Shown here: positions 14,776 to 23,490 of the stretch, one piece after another
How the letters are laid out: every line of letters begins with the position of its first letter
Numbering within the stretch: the first letter of the stretch is position 1
Source: Rikenellaceae bacterium
Lineage (GTDB): Bacteria; Bacteroidota; Bacteroidia; Bacteroidales; Rikenellaceae
Reading direction: 5' to 3'
Assembly: GCA_017463585.1 (NCBI GenBank)
Contig: JAFTOX010000004.1
Coordinates: 1-64,000 of the forward strand
Length of the DNA stretch: 64,000 nucleotides
Position numbers and translations under genes: made by a program
Notes under the pieces: generated by a model
What the model was told of the DNA's origin: nothing
The model's database searches: none
Seen by the model: the letters and a program-made list of their open reading frames with translations, nothing else

Positions 14776-15990
14776 TTAGTCGATGTTACGAAGGTTGTAC
14801 TTGGTGATCTGCGCCAGGAAGGGCTGCTCGTCCTCGGCCTCGGGGTCGTAGTCCAGACCGTCGGCCTTGCGAGCCTCCCACACACGCATATAGAGCGGTT
14901 TTGCCTTGGTCGGCGGACGGTTTACGATCTGCAACGACGAGGTGTCAAGCCCCAAAATCGAACTCATCAACGCCTCGATCGGCTCCATCAGCTCGGCCTG
15001 CTCGGCCAGAATGACGGTGTTGAGCGCGATCTCATATTCGTGCAAAATTCGGTCGGCGTTGAATCCCGACGAGTAGTCCAGACCGCTCAGCGCGCGGAAC
15101 CACGAATGTGCCACAACGATGTCGCTCGTTGCCTGATTGTGGAGGTCGGTCCAATCGCCGTCGTTGGCCGATCCGATGGGGATAAAACGCGAATTGTCGT
15201 CGCCCGCACCGTCACGGATCACGAACATCACCTGCCCGGGCGAGCCCGCAAAACGGCGCTCGGCACGACGCACAAGATCGTAGGCAGCCTGCTCGTTGTC
15301 GATGTCGGCGTCGAGCATCATCACACCCGAAAGCTGGAACGAGTTATCCAGACGCGAGATGTTCCAACGATCTGTCTTGTAGGCGATTGCCGACACGTTC
15401 ATACCCGCAATATAGGGCGGCACGCCATAGTGCGAGAACATCGGCTCGTAGTCCTTATAGTGGATCATCGAGCGGTGCAGACCCTCCTCGTCGGGCTCAA
15501 AAGCGGGATAGAGCGCCAGCGAACGAGCCTCCGTCGGGTTGAAATGGGCCCAATCGTGGTGCAGCAGCACGTGCTCGTTGTCGCGTGCGAGGCGGCAGTG
15601 CGAGGCGTCGTGGTGGTAGAGCGCCAGGAACGAGTGGTCGGCGTCGGTCACCACCTCCAAGAATGCGTTTCCGAACAGCGCCTTGTCGAACGCCAAACGG
15701 TTGAGCGTCTGTCGCAGCGTGTCGCCCGAGCCATTCACACGCTCGACAAAGGCCCCAAGCAGCTGGTTCGAGCGGTCGAAATTGAATCCCTTGCCCGAGA
15801 TGTAGTCGGCCTTGTCGTTGATGATTCGGCGGTGGGTCGTCGAGCGGCGCGACATCAAAGCCAACGCCGACGGAAGCAGATTGTCGTCGCCCCAACGCCA
15901 AAATTTATCGCTCTTGCAACGGGTCGAATGGACGTAGTAGGGATCGGGACGCGAGGCGGCAGCCAGAATTTTAGTTGGTTTATTGCTCAT
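14776..15990 (-). CDS. phage portal protein (PBSX-like)
   Basis: 404 aa. Portal proteins form the twelve-fold ring through which DNA enters the capsid. The central part has the portal look: WRWGDDNLLPSALALMSRRSTTHRRIINDKADYISGKGF, then LNRLAFDKALFGNAFLEVV and LDADIDNEQA...GQVMFVIRDG, followed by a C-terminal helical part. Length fits the family. It follows the capsid-like and 167-aa genes, whereas in most tailed phages the portal precedes protease and capsid. Confidence 0.8.
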   Translation of the reverse strand: MSNKPTKILAAASRPDPYYVHSTRCKSDKFWRWGDDNLLPSALALMSRRSTTHRRIINDKADYISGKGFNFDRSNQLLGAFVERVNGSGDTLRQTLNRLAFDKALFGNAFLEVVTDADHSFLALYHHDASHCRLARDNEHVLLHHDWAHFNPTEARSLALYPAFEPDEEGLHRSMIHYKDYEPMFSHYGVPPYIAGMNVSAIAYKTDRWNISRLDNSFQLSGVMMLDADIDNEQAAYDLVRRAERRFAGSPGQVMFVIRDGAGDDNSRFIPIGSANDGDWTDLHNQATSDIVVAHSWFRALSGLDYSSGFNADRILHEYEIALNTVILAEQAELMEPIEALMSSILGLDTSSLQIVNRPPTKAKPLYMRVWEARKADGLDYDPEAEDEQPFLAQITKYNLRNID

Positions 15991-16008
15991 AGGTTTAATG
16001 TTTGATTA

Positions 16009-16512
16009 TTAATTGTTTAGAACTGCGGCGTAGCTCTCGGTGTAGCACTCCAACATCACGTACACGGTTGGGCGTTCGTCGCGCTCGGCCTCGACATTTA
16101 CACGCGCAGGCGCAAGCCTCAACGGTTGCTCATAACCCAACGCGGGCGACACTCCGACGAGCAGTTCCAACCCCGTGTTGAGCCTCACGCGGGCAACCAG
16201 ACCGCCCAGACGTGAAGCCTCCGCGAGCGAGGCAACGAACTGCGATGTATCCTCGCGCACGGGCAATTCGAATCGCAGGGCGTGGTGGATTTCGGTCATT
16301 CCGTTGCTGACGGTCGGGGTTTGAATGTACGATCCCGACGAGGGCAGGCAATCGACCGTCGCCCACTCGGCATAGCCCACAGTGGCGGGCATTATGCAGT
16401 GTGTCAGCGAGTTATCAAACTCGGGCAGCGCCACATTCCGAGCCTCGATCAGTTCAATGGCGGCGACTCCCCCGACAAGGGAGCCGCACGCACGGTTGAA
16501 ACTTCGAATCAT
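16009..16512 (-). CDS. phage-cassette protein of unknown role (167 aa)
   Basis: Sits 2 bp after the putative capsid gene and 18 bp before the portal gene, so almost certainly co-transcribed and structural. The sequence is a mixed alpha/beta protein without recognised motif; the second half (VNVEAERDERPTVYVMLECYTESYAA) looks like a small beta domain. A head-completion or decoration role is a guess from position only. Confidence 0.6.
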   Translation of the reverse strand: MIRSFNRACGSLVGGVAAIELIEARNVALPEFDNSLTHCIMPATVGYAEWATVDCLPSSGSYIQTPTVSNGMTEIHHALRFELPVREDTSQFVASLAEASRLGGLVARVRLNTGLELLVGVSPALGYEQPLRLAPARVNVEAERDERPTVYVMLECYTESYAAVLNN

Positions 16513-16514
16513 AG

Positions 16515-17492
16515 CTACTCGATGTGAGCATACGAAACCAACTCAGGCAACAGGTAATCGCAACCGGCCATAAACACGGCACGCTGACGATTCTCCATCT
16601 GGTCGGGGTTGTACCACATACGGATCTCCGTACCGGGGAAGTCCGAGGTGTTGACAGCCAGCGCCAGGTTGCGGCGGTCGGTCAGGATTACGAACGAGCT
16701 GGGCAGATCGTTCACCTGCTCCGAGTACTTACCTAACTGCAAGTCAATCACGGGAATACCGCGCATCGACAGACCTACACGACCATTCTGCTTAGCCTCG
16801 TAAGCGGCGTCGAGCACCACGCTATCGAGCGAGTTTTCGTAGGCAGCGTAGATGTCCGACGAGCAGAAGAACGCCAGCTGACCCTCCGACTTCAAGGCAC
16901 GCAGCTCCTCGGGAGCGTCGGCCAGCACCTGACGCAGTAGCTGCTCGGCATAGCCCTCAGCCATCAGTTCGTCCTCGGTGTAGGTCGAGTAGGTCATCTC
17001 GTTGCGGTCGTTGTGGATCGCTTTGAGCAGACCGTTGAAGGTGCCGAGCATACCGTTTTCGCGCTCGGTGTTGCCGAGCCACATCGTCGCACGGATACTC
17101 TCGGCGATCGCCTGACGGAACAACTCGGTCTCGGCAGCCTCCAACTCGGTACCCGACAGGTCGTCGAGATTGACGTCGGCACGGTTGGTGATCAGCTCAA
17201 AGACCATCGAGAAGTAGTCCGACGCCGAGTATGCGATTTCGGCCTTGACCTTGCTCATATCGATCGACTTCTGGTATCGGTCGGCGGCCTTCGAGCCGTT
17301 CCAACCAGCACCATAGGGCTGCAAGATGTCGCCGCTACGACGCCAAAAATTGAGCGTTGTGGGCATAGGCATATTGTACATCACCTTGATACCCAGATCC
17401 ATAGCCGACGGACCGGTCAGCATCGGACGGAAGAAGATGGTTTCGAGTTCGTGACCCGAGTAGGTCTTGGGATTTTCGATCAATTTACTCAT
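16515..17492 (-). CDS. putative major capsid protein
   Basis: 325 aa. There is no single diagnostic motif, but length, position directly after the ClpP-like protease (as HK97-type head genes are arranged) and the C-terminal part (PVIDLQLGKY, VILTDRRNLALAV, GTEIRMWYNPDQ..., FMAGCDYLLPELVSYA) fit HK97-fold capsid proteins of Bacteroidetes phages. It contains no membrane or signal segment. The gap to the protease gene (341 bp of repeats) is unusual for a head module. Confidence 0.6.
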   Translation of the reverse strand: MSKLIENPKTYSGHELETIFFRPMLTGPSAMDLGIKVMYNMPMPTTLNFWRRSGDILQPYGAGWNGSKAADRYQKSIDMSKVKAEIAYSASDYFSMVFELITNRADVNLDDLSGTELEAAETELFRQAIAESIRATMWLGNTERENGMLGTFNGLLKAIHNDRNEMTYSTYTEDELMAEGYAEQLLRQVLADAPEELRALKSEGQLAFFCSSDIYAAYENSLDSVVLDAAYEAKQNGRVGLSMRGIPVIDLQLGKYSEQVNDLPSSFVILTDRRNLALAVNTSDFPGTEIRMWYNPDQMENRQRAVFMAGCDYLLPELVSYAHIE

Positions 17493-17603
17493 AATTGAAA
17501 AGTTTTTTGATTGGTTAAATGGGTTTTGGGTTTGGGTTTTGGAGTTTGCTTTCTTATTGTATAAACTATTGATATTTAATCAAATACAACAAGAATCAGG
17601 AAT

Positions 17604-17652
17604 GGCAAAATCCGTTGGATTTTGTCACACGCCATATGGGCAGGATTTACTT
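17604..17652 (+). repeat. partial palindromic element
   Basis: Only the lead hairpin and a GCCATATGGGC hairpin remain; the outer stem and inner hairpin are absent. Confidence 0.65.
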
Positions 17653-17692
17653 TTTCTTCTTATTTAATAAAAGCAAAGGAATAATTTTGAAT

Positions 17693-17763
17693 CTCATCAT
17701 CGGCGGGTGGGGGCTCGCCCAAAGGGCGACCCGCCGATGATGACACGCTCCACAGAGCGTGAT
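17693..17763 (-). repeat. palindromic intergenic element, copy 8
   Basis: Outer stem CATCATCGGCGGGT/ACCCGCCGATGATG, bulge GGGGG, inner hairpin CGCCCAAAGGGCG, lead hairpin CACGCTCCACAGAGCGTG. Confidence 0.9.
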
Positions 17764-17833
17764 TGTAGATTCTCTGCTTATTCTTATGAACGCAAAGAAA
17801 ATTTTGAATTCTGAATTTTGAATTTTGAATTAC

Positions 17834-18700
17834 CTAAAACGTCGCCTCTCTCAAAGCGTCGGCGTCACGTGAGTACGCGGCGGCGTTTGCGGGCTCTTCG
17901 GCCTCACGATCCGAGGGGTCGTCAACGGGCTCGATAGTGGTGGGGTTGGCACGCTGCTGACCCTCACGAAGGGCAGTCAGGGCGGCCGACGAACGAGCCT
18001 CAACCATCGCAGACTCAATGTCGAGAGCGGCACGGGGCGAGGGCTGCGAGGAGGGACGCAGGGCGGAGATCAGACGCTCGGCAGCGTCGGCAATGCGGGC
18101 TTTGATGGTTCGGCGGGCAGTCGTGGCGTCGATAATGCGGTCGATCAGACCCGCTTCGAGCGCCTCGGCGGGGGTGAGCCAGCGACCGTTGCCGCTGTTG
18201 TCGTTCATCAGGGCGACGATCTGCTCCACCTCGCGCCCACTTCGTGTGGCGTAGATCGAGGCCAGACGCTCGTCGGTCTTCGAGAGCAGGTCGAGGCTCT
18301 GTTGCAGGTCGATGGCGTTGCCTTCGGTTGCGCTCACCGAGCGGTGAATCAGGTAGAGGGCGTTTGACATCATCTCGCGCTCGCCCTCCGAGGCGGCCTG
18401 TGCGATGACGGTTGCAGCCGAAGCGGTGTAGCCGTGACAACGTGTAGTGACCTGCGTATCGAGCTCACACAGAGCGTCATAGATCAGCAGAGCGTCGGCG
18501 ACGTTGCCACCCGTCGAGCGGATATTGACCACCACTCGATCGACGTCGAGCGCACGAATCTGCGAAAGCGCACGGTTGAAGGCCTCGTAGGTCGCCACGC
18601 TGTGCGAGTCCGCGGTGGCGGGATCGACGCCAATGGTTCCCTCGATGTCGATCACCGCCGTGCGGTCGGCCGAGCAGCGAATTTCGATAGTGTTTTTCAT
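17834..18700 (-). CDS. ClpP-like phage prohead protease with scaffold-like tail
   Basis: 288 aa. Residues 1 to about 190 have the ClpP/crotonase fold pattern: VVVNIRSTGGNVADALLIYDAL, the nucleophile in GYTASAATVIAQAA and the His in ALYLIHRSVSATEGN. Residues about 200-288 are low-complexity and helical, rich in Ala and Glu, as in scaffold regions fused to phage prohead proteases. Family members process the scaffold and capsid during head maturation. The start codon overlaps the upstream 94-aa gene by 4 bp (ATGA), showing coupling. It is not the housekeeping ClpP, given length, divergence and context. Confidence 0.8.
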   Translation of the reverse strand: MKNTIEIRCSADRTAVIDIEGTIGVDPATADSHSVATYEAFNRALSQIRALDVDRVVVNIRSTGGNVADALLIYDALCELDTQVTTRCHGYTASAATVIAQAASEGEREMMSNALYLIHRSVSATEGNAIDLQQSLDLLSKTDERLASIYATRSGREVEQIVALMNDNSGNGRWLTPAEALEAGLIDRIIDATTARRTIKARIADAAERLISALRPSSQPSPRAALDIESAMVEARSSAALTALREGQQRANPTTIEPVDDPSDREAEEPANAAAYSRDADALREATF

Positions 18701-18981
18701 TTGTGTAATTGTTTGATTGTTTGTTGATTAGTTGCGTCGTAGACGGCACGGCAGGCGGTCGAATAGGAGCAGTCGAAGTCGATTGCAGCCTGTTCGAGGG
18801 CTTCGGTTTTGGCACGTCCACGGGTGGTCTGTTCGTCGACATAGAGGGCAATTGTGAGGTCACGCAGGCGGGCACGGTCGAGCAACGAGGCTGAGAGCAG
18901 ACGCTGGGCAATGCGGCGGGCACGCAGAGGCGGACAAAGTCCTACGAGCAGACGCTCAATGGGACGGGTATCGATTGACAT
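18697..18981 (-). CDS. small helix-turn-helix-like protein in phage cassette
   Basis: 94 aa, basic, with a probable helix-turn-helix near the C-terminus (EQAAIDFDCSYSTACRAVYDA). Its ATGA overlap with the protease gene and 13-bp gap from the upstream gene place it firmly in the operon. A small-terminase-like or transcription-control role is possible, but no family is recognised. It is the only cassette gene that looks DNA-binding. Confidence 0.6.
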   Translation of the reverse strand: MSIDTRPIERLLVGLCPPLRARRIAQRLLSASLLDRARLRDLTIALYVDEQTTRGRAKTEALEQAAIDFDCSYSTACRAVYDATNQQTIKQLHK

Positions 18982-18994
18982 AAACGCTTGATTT

Positions 18995-21373
18995 TTAGAC
19001 TAATTGAACAAATCGACAACGTGCCACGCCCTCATCGGCGGCATACTCCTCGACGGCGTCCAGACGGTACAGCCCCTCCTCGCCGCCGATCGTCAATCGG
19101 AAGGCTGCACGCAGGTCACGCTGTGCGGGGTCGGTCGTCAAAATCGGCAGCAGGTCGGCAGCCGAAAGTTGCAGGGTGAGGGTGACACGACGAGCCGTGT
19201 TAAGCTCCTCGTAATGAGCGTCATAGTAGCGGTGCAGACCCTCCACGCCGTCACGATCCTCGAAGCAGAGTGACCCCTCGTCGGAGATGAACGTCGTGAG
19301 CGGATAAGCGCCCGCCAGCAGACCCCAGCGCTCGTCGTCGGGCAACACTCGCAAGCCGTTGTAAATGAGGATTTTGTTCGGGAAATTGAGCTGCGCGGGG
19401 TCGTCCAGATCGCGGTCGCCCACCTGCGGCAGCGACACCGAAGGCGCGAGGGCGATCGTCCCGACGGCATTGATGGTCGGTGCGAAGAGCTGGCTACGGG
19501 CGTTGCGCTCGCCCTCGTCGGCCAATTTCGAGTGCACCTCGCCCACCCAATCTCCATAGAAATCGACGTTCTGCTGGTCGTATCGCGCGGCGGCGCCGTC
19601 ACCTCGAAGGTAGCCGTGTCGCACCGCCTCGTCAGCGCCTTTGGCGGCCTCGTCGATCAAGATCGGCTGCGAGGTGACTATGCGGTCGCTCCAATCGATA
19701 ACACGCTCACGATCAACCATTTCAGCCGCCGAACAGATGTAGACTTTTCGCTCGATCGGGTCGGTGTAGAACCTCCAATTGAACATCTCGGCCAGCGCGT
19801 CGAGCAGCTCCGCCTGACGCAGATCCTGATGGAGAATATCAGCCAGCGTGAAGGTCGATCCGAGGGCGGGATTGGGCTGGAACGAAGGGTATGCGCGCGT
19901 CGAGGCGTAGAGCGTCATCGCCTGCCCCGGGGCGGCACCCGCGAATGCAATTTTGCGGAACAGGAAGGGCTCGCTTGCCGACACATCGCGCGGTGCGGTT
20001 GCCACCGTCACATCGACCTCGGTCTGCCCCTCCATCTCGACGTAACCGGCATACAACGCCCAATCGTTCGGACAAGGGAAGTAGTTCGTCGCACCCGCAG
20101 GACGATACATAAGCATTGGCTCATAGGGAGTTACGGTAGTCGGGATCGTAAACAGAGCGTTGTCATCGGCAAATTCGACGGCCAGCGCCTCTGAGGTTGT
20201 CGAGCCCTTTTGAGCCACGTACATCAGTCGGTAGCTCGTGCCCGCCACGTGGTCGAACACCACCACACGATACTCCATTCCCGCGCGGAACGTGGGTCGA
20301 TGATCGACAAAACGGTTTGCCAGCGCAAAGTGGTATTGGTTCTCGGCGTCGAGGCAGATGGTGTCGAAACCCCTCAGCGTGTATCGCGTCGCAATGCGGT
20401 AGTCGGTGGCGTAGTGCAGACGGCAGACGAGCGACACGTTGACCTGCTCGGGCGGCGAGAAAATCGCCTCGCCCTCCTCCACGCGGAACGAGGTGTCGGC
20501 GGCGTGCAGATCGGGAGCCAAGCCCGATGGCTCGACCGTATCTACCAGATTACCAACCGAATTGACCGTCGAAAAGGGATTGGCGTAGACCATTCCTCGG
20601 CTGTCGGCCGTGGCGGTCGAGGCCTGCGAGCGACCCGCACGGAATCCCATTCGTGCGACCAGACGCGAAGTGTCGCGCTCGGCAAAACGTCCACTCATAA
20701 CCAGATTCGAGTAGGGAGCCGAGTCGAGCTGCGGACACTCGAACGTGTATCCCGCATCGGCAAAAATCGCCTCGACCAGCGGTCGCACGCTCACGAAGGG
20801 GTGGAAATCGTTGAGCGCAGGGATCTGCTGCACAGGCATCAGCTCGACCTCGGAGCGTGAGTCCGAGTAGCGGTCACGTCGCACGGGCAGCATTCGCACC
20901 ACCCGATCGCCCTCCCAGCTATCGACAATCGCCGCCGAGTCGTATGCCGATTCGAAGTCGATTCCGACCGTGTCGAGTTGTCGGAGCGACGCCGCGCGAG
21001 CCCAGCCGTGCGCACCCGCAATGACCTCGATCGTGAAGCGGTCGCCCGCCCTCTCGACCTTGCCCGCCTCGCACATCTCGCCCGCCACAGCAACCTCAGC
21101 TCCGACGAGCAACACCGTGCCCTCGATGAGCGTAACTCCCTCAAACTCAATGCGTGCCTTGTGCTCCTCGGTGTTGAACAGTGTGGCCTCGTGCAGACGG
21201 TCGCCATAGCCGAACAACGCACGATTGTCGCGCGTGGCGGGGAGCGACAGACGATAGCGATGACCCTCGCGCAGAGCCTCGATCGAACGCAGATCCGACG
21301 CCTCGAAACTGATCTTCGGCACACGGGTCAGAGCGTCGGTCTGACACAATTTTTCATCAATGTATATTTTCAT
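18995..21373 (-). CDS. large phage tail-like protein
   Basis: 792 aa. The N-terminal 110 residues (KISFEASDLRSIEALREGHRYRLSLPATRDNRALFGYGDRLH...) resemble a domain seen at the start of long tail or baseplate-type proteins of Bacteroidetes phages. The rest is beta-rich without coiled coil or transmembrane segments, so it is not a tape-measure protein. It is the longest gene of the cassette, 13 bp after the 329-aa gene. The tail role is inferred from resemblance; a receptor-binding role is possible. Confidence 0.6.
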   Translation of the reverse strand: MKIYIDEKLCQTDALTRVPKISFEASDLRSIEALREGHRYRLSLPATRDNRALFGYGDRLHEATLFNTEEHKARIEFEGVTLIEGTVLLVGAEVAVAGEMCEAGKVERAGDRFTIEVIAGAHGWARAASLRQLDTVGIDFESAYDSAAIVDSWEGDRVVRMLPVRRDRYSDSRSEVELMPVQQIPALNDFHPFVSVRPLVEAIFADAGYTFECPQLDSAPYSNLVMSGRFAERDTSRLVARMGFRAGRSQASTATADSRGMVYANPFSTVNSVGNLVDTVEPSGLAPDLHAADTSFRVEEGEAIFSPPEQVNVSLVCRLHYATDYRIATRYTLRGFDTICLDAENQYHFALANRFVDHRPTFRAGMEYRVVVFDHVAGTSYRLMYVAQKGSTTSEALAVEFADDNALFTIPTTVTPYEPMLMYRPAGATNYFPCPNDWALYAGYVEMEGQTEVDVTVATAPRDVSASEPFLFRKIAFAGAAPGQAMTLYASTRAYPSFQPNPALGSTFTLADILHQDLRQAELLDALAEMFNWRFYTDPIERKVYICSAAEMVDRERVIDWSDRIVTSQPILIDEAAKGADEAVRHGYLRGDGAAARYDQQNVDFYGDWVGEVHSKLADEGERNARSQLFAPTINAVGTIALAPSVSLPQVGDRDLDDPAQLNFPNKILIYNGLRVLPDDERWGLLAGAYPLTTFISDEGSLCFEDRDGVEGLHRYYDAHYEELNTARRVTLTLQLSAADLLPILTTDPAQRDLRAAFRLTIGGEEGLYRLDAVEEYAADEGVARCRFVQLV

Positions 21374-21386
21374 AACGCAGTGAATT

Positions 21387-22376
21387 TTAAGCAGTTCGAG
21401 AGATTGTTTCGGCGTAGCTCAGTTGCACCACAAAGCGGTCGGGACGCTCCGTTGGGTGCGAGGCGTGCTCGGTGGTGAGAACGTCGACTTTACGCAAGTG
21501 CTTGCCCTCGAAAATCCACACGGCGGGCGACGACAGCAGCGACACGAGCGCCTCACGTTGCGCCTGAGGCACCACCCCGCTATCGAGCGTGAGGGTCGTT
21601 CGGCGCACGGTGAGCAGGTCGGGCGAGCCGGCAACGCGGTGGCGTTCGAACGAAATTTTGCGACCGCCAAAGCCCTCGAAGGTGTGCAGATCGCACGCTC
21701 CGACGCTGTTGAACCACGCCACACGATGACTGCCCACGCCACGCTCCACAACGTCGTAAACGACTGTGGCAACGATCATTGTCGAGGTCGAGAGGGTCAC
21801 CTCGATCTGCGTCAGCGGAGCGGCAACACGCGCCTGCAACGTGTCGAAATCGACCACCACGCCGACCATCTGTTCGCGCTCCTCGGTCGACATCGAGAAG
21901 GGCGTCGCACCTCCGTCAGCGTCGTAAAGCATAAACGCCGCCTCGATCGTTCCGTCCTCCGAAATCAGTCGCAAGTCGTCGTTCTCGCCCGCTGCGAGCG
22001 TACGACGTAAAGGCTTGTCCGAGAGCAACATATCGGTCACAAGCGGAGCATTTCGCGGCGCAGCGAGCACCGCCGCAAGTTGCTCGGACTGCACCTCGCC
22101 CACACGAATGTAGCAGTTGATTATCGTCTGCGGGTGCGCGATGGCATAGGTCGCCGAATTGACCGTGGGCGTGACGGCGAAGTGACGACGCAGGTAGGGC
22201 GCAACGTCGATCGAGCGGGTCGCCAGCCCTCGCAGGCGCAGTGTACCGAGCACGGCGGAGTTGTCGGCATTGACAATCTCGACGGTCGTAACTGCGTCGG
22301 GATCAAGCCCTTCGAGCGTGAAGAGCAACGGCTCGACAGCGGTCGAAAAGGGTTTAGGTGAAGATTTGATGTTCAT
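21387..22376 (-). CDS. phage tail-like structural protein (329 aa)
   Basis: Beta-rich throughout. The segment VAWFNSVGACDLHTFEGF resembles the WxNxxGxxDxxxF motif shared by tail or fibre proteins of Bacteroidetes phages. 18 bp from the preceding gene and 13 bp from the next. No signal peptide. Exact role unknown. Confidence 0.55.
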   Translation of the reverse strand: MNIKSSPKPFSTAVEPLLFTLEGLDPDAVTTVEIVNADNSAVLGTLRLRGLATRSIDVAPYLRRHFAVTPTVNSATYAIAHPQTIINCYIRVGEVQSEQLAAVLAAPRNAPLVTDMLLSDKPLRRTLAAGENDDLRLISEDGTIEAAFMLYDADGGATPFSMSTEEREQMVGVVVDFDTLQARVAAPLTQIEVTLSTSTMIVATVVYDVVERGVGSHRVAWFNSVGACDLHTFEGFGGRKISFERHRVAGSPDLLTVRRTTLTLDSGVVPQAQREALVSLLSSPAVWIFEGKHLRKVDVLTTEHASHPTERPDRFVVQLSYAETISRTA

Positions 22377-22394
22377 AGTTTTGGGGTTGATTTT

Positions 22395-22805
22395 TTAGAT
22401 ACAATGTTCGACTTTGAGGGTGAAAGTTGCGACGATTCCCAGCTCGCCGTGGTTGGTTGTTTGGAGTGCGGTGGGGGTCATTTTGATTGCGTCGAGGGCG
22501 ATGACGCCGCGCGAAAGACTCAACGTGCGCAGAGCCACAAGCGTATCGTTTTCGACTGAGTCCCAGACGGTTTCGGGGCAGAGGATTGCGTCGCGGTCGG
22601 CTCGGTGGAGCAGTCGGAGCGAGATTCGATAGCTGATCGTTCCCTCGTCGAGACCCTCGACAGCGACCGCCACAGGGGTGTCGAGCCAAGCGGTTGGATA
22701 GTTGCGGATTAGGGCGGTGGCGGCGGTCGGGTCGCCCGTTGCGAATGAGTAGCCGAGCGGCTCAACGGCGGAGCGCAGGGCGGTGAAAATTGAAGTTCGG
22801 TTCAT
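22395..22805 (-). CDS. first gene of phage cassette, possible tail-completion protein
   Basis: 136 aa, alpha/beta, no signal peptide. Size and composition resemble small head-tail or tail-terminator proteins, but no family is recognised. As the promoter-proximal gene it marks the 5' end of the operon; no consensus promoter is seen within about 200 bp upstream. Confidence 0.5.
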   Translation of the reverse strand: MNRTSIFTALRSAVEPLGYSFATGDPTAATALIRNYPTAWLDTPVAVAVEGLDEGTISYRISLRLLHRADRDAILCPETVWDSVENDTLVALRTLSLSRGVIALDAIKMTPTALQTTNHGELGIVATFTLKVEHCI

Positions 22806-23490
22806 TGTTTATTAAGTGTCGATAAAGTGTTAAAATGTGTCGAAAGATGAAGAATAACCCACCGCCAAAGATGTGAGGTAGCGGCAGCAACGCATTGACT
22901 CACAATACGTTTGCAAGATTTAATTTGTGGGTGTTGAAAACCCGAAAAGTGGATTGTTGAAAAGTGGGAACGGCTCTCGGCGGAATGCCGATGGGAGGGA
23001 TTTACTTTGCTTTCAATGAGAACGCACCTTCGCGGGCTGCGGGGGTCGCCCGAAGGGCGAGCCCGCGAAGGCGTGACAAAATCGAAGATTTTGCCAATTA
23101 ATTTTGAATCTCGATTTTCTCCTTATTTAAAAAAGCAAAGGGAAAAATCGTGAATCGTGAATTGTGAATTGTGAATTGTAAATTGTGAATTGAAATCCTC
23201 CCGATTTCCGTTGCAAATATAGCACTCCGAAAGTGCGTTTGTCAAGAGTCGGCGGGCAAAATTGTCGCACATTGAAAATCGCCCAGCCCCCACCGCCGTG
23301 AAAATGAGCACTCTGCGCCACCCAAAAAAATGCAAAATTTTTGCATCGAAACCCAAAAATGCAACGCCGAAAGCAAAAAAATGGCTTTCAGAGGCGGCAG
23401 TTTCCAAAAATTATATTAATTTAGCGGCGGATTATGGCCACGTGTGACCTCAATCCGATAAGTTTAACCAAAGGCTCAACAATATGGACG
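22806..23490. other. intergenic region between phage cassette and mqnA
   Basis: No gene and no terminase, integrase, tRNA or attachment-like duplication. Contains element copy 9 (23021-23096) and a TTGTGAAT array (about 23148-23190). The segment 22806-23010 is moderately AT-rich with no recognised feature. Confidence 0.7.
23021..23096 (-). repeat. palindromic intergenic element, copy 9
   Basis: Outer stem CACCTTCGCGGGCT with AGCCCGCGAAGGCGTG, bulge GGGGG, inner hairpin CGCCCGAAGGGCG, lead hairpin CAAAATCGAAGATTTTG. Confidence 0.9.

Larger units (their letters stand above)
17493..17833. other. repeat-filled gap between capsid and protease genes
   Basis: Holds a partial element (lead hairpin CAAAATCCGTTGGATTTTG with a CATATG hairpin, 17604-17652), full element copy 8 and AT-rich 8-bp units at about 17805-17832. 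No gene. Confidence 0.85.

Noticed and set aside
13148..22805. Complete inducible prophage
   Set aside because: No integrase, repressor, terminase, tape-measure or replication genes, and no flanking att-like duplication or tRNA was found.
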